The notes under the pieces: generated by a model
Database searches by the model: none
Told to the model about the DNA's origin: nothing
Seen by the model: the letters and a program-made list of their open reading frames with translations, nothing else
Position numbers and translations under genes: made by a program
From: Fimbriiglobus ruber
GTDB lineage: Bacteria > Planctomycetota > Planctomycetia > Gemmatales > Gemmataceae
Direction of reading: 5' to 3'
DNA length: 64,000 nt
Assembly (NCBI RefSeq): GCF_002197845.1
Contig: NZ_NIDE01000014.1
Span: 1,302,001-1,366,000 of the forward strand
Shown: positions 54,580 through 62,693 of the stretch, piece by piece
Layout of the letters: each line of letters starts with the position of its first letter
How positions within the stretch are numbered: the stretch's first letter is position 1

Positions 54580-54771
54580 GTACGCATAATACTCGGCCCG
54601 GTCAGGTAACGACAGACCGGACAGGCCAGGTACGACCGGACTTCACCGGCGGAGTTCGACCCTTCGAACATCTGGATTTCCTTCATGGCAAAGTCCAACG
54701 TCTGTCGCAATTTCATGAGGCGCGGAGTTGCCGAACGATCGTGTTCACTTCGGCCCGTATGGGGAACCGCA

Positions 54772-55509
54772 ATGAGGGTACGTACCGTCCTGCTCGCTCT
54801 TGCATTCCTCGCCGGCTGCGCGGAAAGCGCTCCGAAGGGGCCGCCCGACGACCGCCCGGCCGCTGACGGGGTGCGGCAGGAATTCCAAGACGCCTGCGCC
54901 ATCGCCAAGAAGTTGCTCGACCACTACCGGCCCGAGGGACTCGACCAGTTCACCGATAAGAAGCACGGCACGTTCGAGCCACTTCTCAAGACCGGCGTGC
55001 TGACCGAAAAGGACGGCCGGACCATCGACGGTCTCGGGCTCGAATACTTTACCTTCCGCCGAAGTGCTGCCTTTTCGCGACAATATGAGTTTAGCTTTGA
55101 CTACTCGCCGGGCCGCTCGCCAAACACCAGTGAGAGGGTAATACTGAACCATCGCGGGGAACCGATTTGGGAGCCCGAGGAAGTGGACGTATCGTCCGAC
55201 CTGCCGGCGGACGTCACGGCGATGTGGGCCGTCGACCACGAGGGTCGTTCACCAACGGAGGCGATCCCGATCGCGTCCCGGGTGTTCAACACCGTGCAAC
55301 TAATCGGCCTCCGCCGGGACCAGATTGTCGCGCTGGTCGGCGACCACCACTCCCGGCGGCCGGACGGGAAGTACAACTCCCCGTTCTGGCCGCCCGACCC
55401 CGGGGACCTGGTCTATCGATTCGACACCGGATCTTACGGCTGGCAGTTCAACGTCAAACTGGACGGGGCGGGCATCTGCACGGGGGTCGAACGGCTCTGG
55501 ATCCACTGA
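54772..55509 (+). CDS. Lipoprotein of unknown function
   Basis: A 245-aa protein from ATG 54772 with a lipobox LAGC (about residue 16). The mature part begins with the linker AESAPKGPPDDRPAADGV, then helix EFQDACAIAKKLLDHYRPEG and a beta-rich C-terminal region ending GICTGVERLWIH. No family recognised. A fragment of a close relative lies inverted at 53885-53943. Followed by a 9-bp hairpin at 55549-55578. Confidence 0.72.
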   Translation: MRVRTVLLALAFLAGCAESAPKGPPDDRPAADGVRQEFQDACAIAKKLLDHYRPEGLDQFTDKKHGTFEPLLKTGVLTEKDGRTIDGLGLEYFTFRRSAAFSRQYEFSFDYSPGRSPNTSERVILNHRGEPIWEPEEVDVSSDLPADVTAMWAVDHEGRSPTEAIPIASRVFNTVQLIGLRRDQIVALVGDHHSRRPDGKYNSPFWPPDPGDLVYRFDTGSYGWQFNVKLDGAGICTGVERLWIH

Positions 55510-55548
55510 CCGGAACCCAACGATCTGCCGCGGTGAGTCACGATCAAA

Positions 55549-55578
55549 AGGAGCCGGACGATGTCGTGGCCGGCTCCT
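55549..55578 (+). terminator. 9-bp hairpin after the lipoprotein gene
   Basis: aggagccgg (55549-55557) pairs with ccggctcct (55570-55578), loop 12 bases, located 40 bases after the stop. Confidence 0.65.
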
Positions 55579-55645
55579 CTGAAGCGAAAAGTCGAGGCCA
55601 GTCGCGAACCCGGGCCGCCCGCCGCGTGTCTTTCCCTCGACGAAC

Positions 55646-55729
55646 GGAAGGGCGAGCCAACCGGTGATGGCACCCGATTGGAAGTCGGGCGAGCGATGAG
55701 CCTTGAGGGTTCGACTCCCTCTCCTTCCG
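55646..55729 (+). tRNA. tRNA-Ser (anticodon GGA)
   Basis: Cloverleaf of 84 bases: acceptor GGAAGGG with TCCTTCC (last pair G:T), D-arm GCC/GGC, anticodon stem CCCGA/TCGGG with loop TTGGAAG (GGA at 55680-55682), a long class II variable arm (gcgagcgatgagccttg) and T-arm GAGGG/CCCTC with loop TTCGACT. Reads UCC and UCU. CCA is not encoded. Shares an upstream segment with the tRNA-Ser at 58530. Confidence 0.93.
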
Positions 55730-55905
55730 CTACAGTGTCTCCGGATCGTACCGTAAGCGTTCGCCTCCGAATTTCACCCGCCCCGCTCTGAACGGCGTTC
55801 AAGTTGCACGTACCATGTCTCCCTACAGTAAAAATCGGGGAATGATCTCCCCGATGGTCCGCAAATCAATAGAAAATAAATTTGAATAAATTTGGGAGAC
55901 GTTTG
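55730..55905. other. Intergenic region before the H1-like gene
   Basis: AT-rich near 55868-55900 (aataaatttgaataaattt), a likely promoter region for the basic-protein gene. No further structure recognised. Confidence 0.5.
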
Positions 55906-56292
55906 ATGTCAAAGAAAAGTCCGGCTCCGGAAACGAAGCAGCCGACTCCGGAACCGAAGAGACAGAGCAAAGGGAAGAGCACCCTCGCGAAAGCGAAAGT
56001 GGTTGTCGCGCCCGCGGCGGAAAAAGTCGCGGACGTTGTGCCCGTGGCCGCGCCGGTGAAAGAACCGGTCGCCCCGCCGGTGGCAGAAGCCGTGCCGGTC
56101 GTCAAAAAGAAGAAGGTCCGGTACGTGCGGGAGAAGAAGATCGCGAAGCCCGAGGTCAAACCCGTCACGGTCCTGGCGACACCCAAGAGCAAGACGATGG
56201 CCGGAAAGATGATGTCGAAGGCCGTGACGACGGCTCCGAAGGACCAGCCCAAACGCGGCCCCCAGGCGAAGTCGAAGACGAAGCCCGAATAG
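55906..56292 (+). CDS. Lys/Ala/Pro-rich basic protein, histone H1-like
   Basis: A 128-aa protein with an N-terminal PAPETKQPTPEPKRQSKGKS stretch, a middle part of V/A/P repeats (VAAPVKEPVAPPVAEAVPVV) and a lysine-rich C-terminus (KKKKVRYVREKK ... KPKRGPQAKSKTKPE). This composition is that of bacterial H1-like nucleoid or ribosome-associated proteins, which bind nucleic acid by charge. It probably helps condense DNA. ATG 55906 has a gggag site; short alternative starts upstream exist. No homologous fold is needed to explain it. Confidence 0.72.
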   Translation: MSKKSPAPETKQPTPEPKRQSKGKSTLAKAKVVVAPAAEKVADVVPVAAPVKEPVAPPVAEAVPVVKKKKVRYVREKKIAKPEVKPVTVLATPKSKTMAGKMMSKAVTTAPKDQPKRGPQAKSKTKPE

Positions 56293-56631
56293 TGGATTTC
56301 GGTTGGCCAGCCACATAGTTTCTACATCGTCCGGCGGAACGGGCAACTCGTCCGCCGGGCGGCCCGCCACCTCTCCTTTCCAGCAACTTCCCACTATCCG
56401 GCCTCATCAACGGTTCACCGCCAAGTTCCCGGGTACGAAGACATGGCACTGGTTCGGCGGGTCGTGGGACTTTTGACGGATGCGGGCATTTGGGAACGTG
56501 CGGGTTGGTCGGCTCCTGGCGCCGAACGCGACCGACGCGAAAAAAGTTCGAGATAGACTGTATCTATTTGCCCTTCAAAGGTCGATGATAGGTGGTTGCG
56601 TCCGAGAATCATCCGCAGAGGAGAGGGAGTT
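56293..56631. other. Intergenic region
   Basis: No supported gene. A short open frame (around 56440-56555) lacks family signs. Confidence 0.45.
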
Positions 56632-56889
56632 ATGAACCTAGTTACACGGAAGCCAACCCGAACCCGGTCTCCCGAATCGTGGGTGATTTACCAAACGGTC
56701 ATTCGGGGCGAAGTGGTCGGCACCAACAGCGTCTGCGAGCAGGGCGAGTGGGAAGCCATGGAACTCGCTCGCCCCGGAGTCAATCGGCTCGTTCAGTCCG
56801 GGATCACGAACGAGGGCGAAGCGGAACGGCTCGCCAGGGGAACGTCCGGCGACACCAAACCGCGGGGCGGGCGGGTGGCCGCTAAGTAG
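56632..56889 (+). CDS. Small conserved hypothetical protein
   Basis: An 85-aa protein from ATG 56632, behind a strong gagaggga site. It contains SWVIYQTVIRGEVVGTNSV and CEQGEWEAMELARPG, a compact alpha/beta layout. Small proteins of this sort recur in planctomycetes. Function unknown. Confidence 0.6.
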   Translation: MNLVTRKPTRTRSPESWVIYQTVIRGEVVGTNSVCEQGEWEAMELARPGVNRLVQSGITNEGEAERLARGTSGDTKPRGGRVAAK

Positions 56890-57062
56890 CCTCTGTCGAG
56901 TGGGGTCACGCGAACCTGGCGGATCGCGCCGGTGGCGGTCATCTCTTTCTTGAACCGCACCGCAGCGCGAATCCGGTCTTTAAAAAAACATCAACGATCG
57001 ACCCGCCGAAGACGCGGGCCGATCGTGGCAAGCCCGGGTGAGAGGCTCCGCCGGGTAAGAAA

Positions 57063-57425
57063 CTAGTGCGCGCCTTGCATATGAGACGGCACGGACATCC
57101 CGAGTCCGAATCCCAGAAAGATAATCATCAGCACGAGTGCCGCGATCGCGACGAATCGGTAGTCGCGTTCGCGTAGGAAGAACGCGAGCATCACGAGTAC
57201 CCGCGCGACCGGCAGCAGGATGAAAAGGGCGATGCCGGCGGTCACGACGCGGGTGCCGGATACCAATCCCGGGTTCTGCACGTTCCAATACTCTTCGGCC
57301 AGCAACAGGGCAGTGCCCAGCGCGGTCGCGACCGAGGCCAGCCAAGTGCCGTACTGGAGCAGTCCGGCCAGGAACCGCTCCAGGCGGCGGGAACTCGAAA
57401 CGGCCGCGTCCACGTCGGGCCTCAC
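57063..57425 (-). CDS. DUF1634 membrane protein, partner of a TSUP transporter
   Basis: A 120-aa protein with three predicted membrane helices (ASVATALGTALLLAEEY, VVTAGIALFILLPVARVLVM, FVAIAALVLMIIFLGFGLGM). It begins at a GTG overlapping the TGA of the upstream TauE-type gene by the GTGA word, so the two are coupled. DUF1634 is often found beside TSUP permeases and may be an accessory subunit. Short C-terminal tail. Confidence 0.85.
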   Translation of the reverse strand: MRPDVDAAVSSSRRLERFLAGLLQYGTWLASVATALGTALLLAEEYWNVQNPGLVSGTRVVTAGIALFILLPVARVLVMLAFFLRERDYRFVAIAALVLMIIFLGFGLGMSVPSHMQGAH

Positions 57426-58273
57426 AGCAAGTTGATGCCGAACGCGCTCAACAGCATCTGCACGGCCAGCGCGACGAGCGCCACCACGAAGAGCAGGCGA
57501 AGGCGGTCGTTGGACACGGCCATGAGAACGCGCGCCCCGAGTACGGAGCCCACGACGGAACCCACGGCGACCGGCCCCGCGATGGCCGGGACAATGTCGC
57601 CGCGCAGGAAGTAGGCGCCGGCGCTCGCGGCGGCCGTCACGCCGATCATGAAATTCGATGTCGCCGTGGAGACTTTGATGGGCAGGCGCAAGGCGGTGTC
57701 CATTGCGGGAATCTTGAGTACGCCGCTGCCGATCCCCAGCAGCGCGGAGATCAGACCGGCACCGTACATCAGGACCATGCCCAGCGGCACGCGCCACACG
57801 CGATAGGCCACGTCGCGCCCGAGAGCCCGGTCGGGGTAGGTCGAATCCAGCCGCAGGGCGGCCCCCCACCGACCGGGCGCGGTCCCCGCTGTCGCGTCGG
57901 TCGGCTCACCCCGCCGCGCCAACATTTGCTGGGCTGAAACGGTCAAGACCACGGCGAACAGAAAATAGAGGTACGGGACGGGAATGATTCCGACGAGGAA
58001 GACGCCGGTCAGGGCACCGAGCGTGGTGGCCGTCTCCAGCACGACCGCGAGCCGGACGTTCGTCAGGCCGGCCCGGAGAAAGGGCGCGGCACTGCCACAC
58101 GAGCAGGCGATCACGGACACGATACTGGCGGCGATGGCGGTGTGAATCTCGACGCCGCAGAACATGATCAGAATGGGTACGATAAAGATCCCGCTGGCCA
58201 TGCCCAGCATGCCGCCCAGCGCGCTGGCCCCCAACGCCACCACGAACAGCCACAGGCTAAAACCCGCACTCAT
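57422..58273 (-). CDS. Sulfite exporter TauE/SafE (TSUP) family permease
   Basis: A 283-aa integral membrane protein with about eight hydrophobic segments and the two repeated halves of the family (ALGGMLGMASGIFIVPILIM near the N-terminus and GLISALLGIGSGVLKIPAMD in the second half). The G-x-GGG-like turns correspond to the family's substrate loop. TSUP proteins export sulfite, sulfonates or related organo-anions; substrate is not assigned here. Coupled to the DUF1634 gene downstream. Confidence 0.9.
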   Translation of the reverse strand: MSAGFSLWLFVVALGASALGGMLGMASGIFIVPILIMFCGVEIHTAIAASIVSVIACSCGSAAPFLRAGLTNVRLAVVLETATTLGALTGVFLVGIIPVPYLYFLFAVVLTVSAQQMLARRGEPTDATAGTAPGRWGAALRLDSTYPDRALGRDVAYRVWRVPLGMVLMYGAGLISALLGIGSGVLKIPAMDTALRLPIKVSTATSNFMIGVTAAASAGAYFLRGDIVPAIAGPVAVGSVVGSVLGARVLMAVSNDRLRLLFVVALVALAVQMLLSAFGINLL

Positions 58274-58529
58274 CGCGCACGATTCCCATTCCTGTACCGG
58301 CAGACGACCGGTGTCGGGCCGCGCTCAAATCCGATCCGGCCGCCCCGGTCATCTCGCACCGGGGACAGAAAAGCGACAGAATACCCCGCACGAAGCGTGT
58401 CGTAAACGCAGTTCCTTGGTTCCCGAGCGTGCCGAGTTCCACCGAGGGTAGACTTCTCTCCGGCCATTACCACACGTGCCGGCCCGCGCGAACCCGAATC
58501 GCCCAGTGCATGTCTTTCCCACGGCGCAC

Positions 58530-58613
58530 GGAAGGGCGAGCCAACTGGTGATGGCACCCGTCTTGAAAACGGGCGAGCGACGAGCCTTGAGGGTTCGACT
58601 CCCTCTCCTTCCG
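58530..58613 (+). tRNA. tRNA-Ser (anticodon TGA)
   Basis: Cloverleaf of 84 bases: acceptor GGAAGGG with TCCTTCC, D-arm GCC/GGC, anticodon stem CCCGT/ACGGG with loop CTTGAAA (TGA at 58564-58566), long variable arm (gcgagcgacgagccttg) and T-arm GAGGG/CCCTC. Reads UCA and other UCN codons through wobble. Nearly identical in body to the GGA tRNA at 55646. Confidence 0.93.
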
Positions 58614-58765
58614 CTGACCGCAGCCCCGCGGCCCGGGCACCCGGTTCACACCCGCCCCGCGTCATACCGGCGATCACTGTCTGACGCTTTTTGTAAAGAA
58701 TTGTCATGTCGACGAAGCGGGGCGGATTCGTATCCCTTCACACCCCTTGTGGGATCAACGACGGC

Positions 58766-59003
58766 GGCCGCCCAGGGAATGTGCCCGCCGACTTCTCGGG
58801 CGGAGCGCTCGCGTCCGATGCCGGTCTACTCTGACTCCGCGAAGTCGACCAGAACGTCGGCCTGATCGCCGCCCTCGACCACGTCCTCCCCGACCCCCAA
58901 GTCCACACTCCTCGCCCAGCGGATCTTTGGCACCGCCGCCGGGTACGAAGAGCGGAATGATCACCAACACCTGCGGCCCGAACCCCTGTGGCAGTCGGAA
59001 TTC
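58766..59003 (+). pseudogene. Remnant of an IS1380-type transposase
   Basis: One frame reads VPADFSGGALASDAGLL, a TGA at 58832-58834, then LREVDQNVGLIAALDHVLPD. A second frame resumes with TLLAQRIFGTAAGYEERNDH and LRPEPLWQ. The DFSGG.L.SDAGLL.LRE.D...GL.A.L....PDP pattern is that of IS1380-family transposase N-termini. The rest is deleted and runs into the thioredoxin-like gene. Confidence 0.75.
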
Positions 59004-59019
59004 GATTCACCCCCCGACG

Positions 59020-59634
59020 TCACTTCGCCCCCAACACCTTGCGGACTTCGGCGTCGATCGCCTCGACGTTCGGCTCGTCCGTGATGACCTTCACCACCTC
59101 GCCCTTGCGGTCGACCAGGATGAGGGCCGGGGTGACGGTCGTCGGGTACTGCTTGCTCCACTTTTTCTCGTTCTCCTCCGTGTCCTTCACCACGAAGTTC
59201 GGGAACGCCGCGCCCTTGGCTTTCAGGAACTTCAGAGCCTTCTCGCGGTCGGCCGGTTCGAGATCGACGGGGTTCAGGGACATGCAGACGAGCCCTTCGG
59301 CCGCGTGGTCCTTGGCCATCTGAACCAGGTGCGGGAACTTCTTCACGCACGGGGCGCAGCCGAGGAACCACACGTCGATGGCCACCACCTTGCCCTTGTG
59401 TTCCTTGACCGCCGCGTCCAGGCCCGCGAACGTGACTTCCTTGAGTTCGACCGTCTCGGCCGTCGCCGCGGGGGCCGCGTCCGCCGGCGGCGCAGCCGGG
59501 GCTGTCCGCGGGGCGACCGCGGCCGCGACCGGCGTGGGCGGGAACGGCTGCGACTCGCACCCGGCGAAGGCGCCCGCACCCAGCACGAGCAGCATGGCGG
59601 GGACCGCGAGGGCGACACGGTGAATCTTCGGCAT
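59020..59634 (-). CDS. Thioredoxin-like lipoprotein (TlpA/ResA-like)
   Basis: A 204-aa exported protein from ATG 59634, lipobox FAGC near residue 25, followed by a low-complexity P/A linker (to about residue 65). The thioredoxin fold has a CxxC site in WFLGCAPCVKKFP, plus TVTPALILVDRKGEVVK with the cis-Pro. This is the architecture of membrane-anchored TlpA/ResA proteins that reduce envelope disulfides or feed cytochrome c maturation. The partner is unknown. A promoter region lies upstream (59635-59957) with repeat elements. Confidence 0.88.
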   Translation of the reverse strand: MPKIHRVALAVPAMLLVLGAGAFAGCESQPFPPTPVAAAVAPRTAPAAPPADAAPAATAETVELKEVTFAGLDAAVKEHKGKVVAIDVWFLGCAPCVKKFPHLVQMAKDHAAEGLVCMSLNPVDLEPADREKALKFLKAKGAAFPNFVVKDTEENEKKWSKQYPTTVTPALILVDRKGEVVKVITDEPNVEAIDAEVRKVLGAK

Positions 59635-59957
59635 GGGTCTGGTCTCCGGGAAAGCAGTGGGAAGCATGCGAGTAGTCTACTTTTCCCGGCACCCGCCAGT
59701 CAACCAGATCGGGCGACGACCACGGCGACGTTGTCCGGCAGACGACAGGGCGTGCCCGGGTGTGAACCCTGTCTATTACCAACAACTCGGACATGGCGAC
59801 AGAGAGGTGTGGGTCATCGCGAGCCTGAGAAGACCGGCTGGAGCCGGGACTCCAACCCCAAACCCACCGTTGGTCGCGACGTTGGAGTCCCGGCTCCAGC
59901 CGGCCTGAAATAAGACCGGCTGGAGCCGGGACTCCGACCCAGATCTGAGCCGTCGCC
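59635..59957. other. Intergenic region with dispersed repeats
   Basis: No gene. Holds the 27-base motif (59754-59780) and three copies of a 26-base inverted-repeat word (59831-59856, 59881-59906 inverted, 59913-59938). Confidence 0.6.
59831..59938. repeat. Three copies of the GGCTGGAGCCGGGACTCC repeat
   Basis: Direct copies at 59831-59856 and 59913-59938 and an inverted copy at 59881-59906, allowing alternative hairpins between convergent or co-directed transcripts. Related arms occur at 48429-48490. Confidence 0.8.
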
Positions 59958-61271
59958 TTACGCCACGAACATCCGCGGGTCCTGGATGTGCCCGGTGAGG
60001 GCGCTGGCGGCCACGGTCAGCGGGGACGCGAGGAAGACCTGTGCCTGCTTGTGACCCATCCGGCCGGGGAAGTTGCGGTTCGTCGTGCTGATGCACGAGA
60101 TCGGCGTGTTCAGCCGGCCGAAGGTGTCCGAGGGCCCGCCCAGGCAGGCCGCACAGCTCGCGTCGCCGATTTTCGCCCCGGCCGCCAGGAAGATGTCGCG
60201 GAGGGATTTGCCACCGATCTTCTCGGTGTCCAAGCCGCGGGCCACTTCCGTCGTCGCGGGGACGACGAAGGTGTCGATCTTGACTTCCTTCCCCTTCAGA
60301 ATGCCGGCCGCGGCGCGGAAGTCGGTCAGCTTGCCGCCGGTGCAGGAGCCGATGTACGCGCGGTCGAGCCGGGTGCCCTGCACTTCGGAAACGAGCGCCT
60401 TGTTGTCCGGCGAGTGCGGCTTGGCGATCACCGGCTCCAGCTTCGAGACGTCGTACACCTTCTCGTAAATGAACTTCGCGCCGGGGTCCGACTTGAACAC
60501 CGTGAACGGCTTGTTGCCGGTCTTCACGCCGCGGGCGTTCACGTAGTCGAGGGTGATCTGGTCCGGGGCGATGCAGCCGTTCTTGCCGCCGGCCTCGATC
60601 GCCATGTTGCAGAGGGTCATGCGCTCCTCAATGTTGAGCGCGTAAATCCCGTCGCCGTCGAACTCCATCGCCCGGTACGTGGCGCCGTCGACGCCGATGT
60701 CGCCGATGACGGCGAGGATCAGGTCTTTGGCCATCAGGTACGGCGGCATCTGGCCGTGGAAGACGAACCGCATGGTCGGCGGGACCTTGAGCCAGGTCTT
60801 GCCGGTGCCCATGACGAAGCCGGCGTCGGTGTTCCCGATGCCGGTGGCGAACTGGCCGAACGCCCCGGCCGTGCAGGTGTGGCTGTCGGTCCCGAGGAGG
60901 ACTTCGCCGGGCCGGGTGTGCCCCTCTTCCGGCAGCGCGATGTGACAGACGCCCTTATAGTTGGGCGTGCCCACGTCGTAGTAATACTTGATGTCCTGCT
61001 CGGCCACGAACTGCCGGAGGACGTCGACGTTCCGGTTGGCCATCGCGTCTTTGGTGAAGATGTAGTGGTCCGGGATGATGACCACCTTTTCCCGGTCCCA
61101 CACCTTCGCGTCCTTGCCGAAGTGCTTCTTGAACACGCCGATCGTCCCCGGCCCGCAGACGTCGTGGGTCATGAGGATGTCGACGTTGACCCAAATGTTG
61201 TTCCCCGGATCGACGGCGGTACGGTCGGCGGCGCGGGCCAGGACTTTCTCGGTCAGGGTCATGGCGGACAT
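59958..61271 (-). CDS. leuC: 3-isopropylmalate dehydratase large subunit
   Basis: Aconitase-superfamily enzyme of leucine synthesis, isomerising 2- and 3-isopropylmalate with the small subunit. A length of 437 aa from ATG 61271 fits the archaeal/clostridial (LeuC2-like) type. Characteristic parts are LGTDSHTCTAGAFGQFATGI and the cluster ligands: Cys in YIGSCTGGKLTDF and the pair in DASCAACLGGPSD. Catalytic and substrate region EVARGLDTEK and STTNRNFPGRMG near the C-terminus. The GGAG ribosome site favours this ATG over upstream ones. leuD is not next to it in this window. Homoaconitase-type activity cannot be excluded. Confidence 0.92.
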   Translation of the reverse strand: MSAMTLTEKVLARAADRTAVDPGNNIWVNVDILMTHDVCGPGTIGVFKKHFGKDAKVWDREKVVIIPDHYIFTKDAMANRNVDVLRQFVAEQDIKYYYDVGTPNYKGVCHIALPEEGHTRPGEVLLGTDSHTCTAGAFGQFATGIGNTDAGFVMGTGKTWLKVPPTMRFVFHGQMPPYLMAKDLILAVIGDIGVDGATYRAMEFDGDGIYALNIEERMTLCNMAIEAGGKNGCIAPDQITLDYVNARGVKTGNKPFTVFKSDPGAKFIYEKVYDVSKLEPVIAKPHSPDNKALVSEVQGTRLDRAYIGSCTGGKLTDFRAAAGILKGKEVKIDTFVVPATTEVARGLDTEKIGGKSLRDIFLAAGAKIGDASCAACLGGPSDTFGRLNTPISCISTTNRNFPGRMGHKQAQVFLASPLTVAASALTGHIQDPRMFVA

Positions 61272-61419
61272 ATCGTGCAACTCCGGGGAGTCGGGTTACG
61301 TGGTCACGGGTTCGGGCGGAGTGCCGAACGGGGGCGCGGGTGTGTCGGACTCCGGGTAACAGTGAATTGTATCACCCCCCGGCGGGTTGGCCGGTGCCGG
61401 CCGCCCGAAACGTGCCGGG

Positions 61420-62028
61420 TCACGCCCGGAATGGGGCCAGGGCGGCGTCCGTGGCCGCCAGGTCGAACGCCTCGGGGTCGATCGGCCCGCCCGTCCATTC
61501 GAGCATGACTTTGTGTTCCGGATGATTCGGGTCCGCCAGAATTTCTAGCAGGCGGTAGTAACCTCCGATGCCGCCGCAATCCTCGGGCGGGCAGGCGCGG
61601 ACGCCGGCCGTGCAGCGCGGGTAGGCCACGCCAGCCTCGGCGGGGATGGTCTTCTCGAACGTGACCGTGTGATCCCAGCTGTCGCCGAAGTCGTAGTTGT
61701 ACCGGATTTTCTTCAGCCCGCGGGCGACGAACTGGCTCAGGAATGCTGTGTGAGCCGGTTCCCCGATCGGCTCGAACTCGTCGCTGGCCGGGCCGTACTC
61801 TTCGTCGCGGTTCACGAAGAAGACCCACAGGTGGTACGAACTCCACGGCATCACGGCCTGAATGATGCCGTGAAGGGTTTCGAGGTCGCAATCCTTGACC
61901 TCGACCCGGCGCCAGATCGGCGGCTTGCTGTCATCCAGGCTGATTTTTAGGCGGTAGACGGGGGCGGCTGACTTTCCCGCCGTATCGGGTTGGCCGGACG
62001 GCAACCCCGGAACTTTCTTGCGAGGCAT
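61420..62028 (-). CDS. Plasmid pRiA4b ORF-3 family protein
   Basis: A 202-aa protein of the pRiA4b ORF-3 family. Recognised parts are VYRLKISLDDSKPPIWRRVE at residue about 24, LHGIIQAVMPWSSYHLWVFF, KKIRYNYDFGDSWDHTVTFE and CPPEDCGGIGGYYRLLEILA, all in the usual order. Such proteins occur widely on plasmids and within IS1096-like elements; the molecular function is unknown. Remains of transposase lie just upstream on the same strand, in line with a mobile history. Confidence 0.9.
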   Translation of the reverse strand: MPRKKVPGLPSGQPDTAGKSAAPVYRLKISLDDSKPPIWRRVEVKDCDLETLHGIIQAVMPWSSYHLWVFFVNRDEEYGPASDEFEPIGEPAHTAFLSQFVARGLKKIRYNYDFGDSWDHTVTFEKTIPAEAGVAYPRCTAGVRACPPEDCGGIGGYYRLLEILADPNHPEHKVMLEWTGGPIDPEAFDLAATDAALAPFRA

Positions 62029-62212
62029 GACGGGCTTCCCCTGCGACGTGGGAATGGGACGTCGGGCGCGACCGTGTCAATTTATCGATCCGCGGACGGT
62101 TTACCCCCCCGCGTCCGCCCGGAGTACACCAGCCGGCCACCGCAAACCGGGTCGGCTCGACGACCCGGACCCCGCGAAGCAGAACGCCCGGGCCCGCGGC
62201 AGCCTTATTACG

Positions 62213-62597
62213 TAACGTACCCGAGGTCGACCACGACGACGGAGTCGTTCCCGAACTCGCTCCGCCGATGACCCCGGGGATTTGCCCGACCCGGTTCCCG
62301 ACCCGGTCGCTGTCATAGCCGACCAGGACGACCCGCGTGTGCGAGAGGCGGCACTCGTCCGCCGGGACGCCGGTCGGGTCGTTCGGCCAACGCGATCGCG
62401 TCGGCGGTTCGCACGCGACCGTGGCGGCCCTTGGGTTTCCGCGGGCGGGTCTTCGCCGTCGACCGGGCCTGTTGCCGCTGGTCCTCGGACCGCAGTGGAT
62501 ACGGTTCGTCGAGCTTGGTGGTCGCCGGGAGTTGCTTTTCGAGGTCCGCGATCCGCTGTTGGGCGGCGGCGCATTGCCGCTGAAGTCGCGACCACAT
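62213..62597 (-). pseudogene. Remnant of a transposase (IS66-like)
   Basis: Frames on the minus strand carry pieces such as CAAAQQRIADLEKQLPATTK (coiled coil), GRHGRVRTADAIALAERP, then, in another frame, DECRLSHTRVVLVGYDSDRV, and finally SEFGNDSVVVVDLGYVT before a stop at 62213. At least two frameshifts are needed to join them. The order resembles IS66-like or related transposases common in planctomycetes, but only fragments remain. The assignment to IS66 is tentative. Confidence 0.45.
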
Positions 62598-62693
62598 GTG
62601 TCGCTGATGTCGCGAAATATCGCGTGAGGATTTTCTGCGACGGACACCGACTCACGGAACCCGTCGGTTCGCCGGACGCGGACCGTCCTCCAC

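Noticed and set aside
58747-59913. 388-residue plus-strand open frame over the thioredoxin-like gene
   Set aside because: It is mostly antisense to the CxxC lipoprotein; only a short stretch near 58766-59003 carries real transposase signs, in other frames.
59988-61508. 506-residue plus-strand open frame
   Set aside because: Antisense of leuC, whose cluster-binding cysteines and motifs are complete; the frame is Val/Arg-rich without family features.
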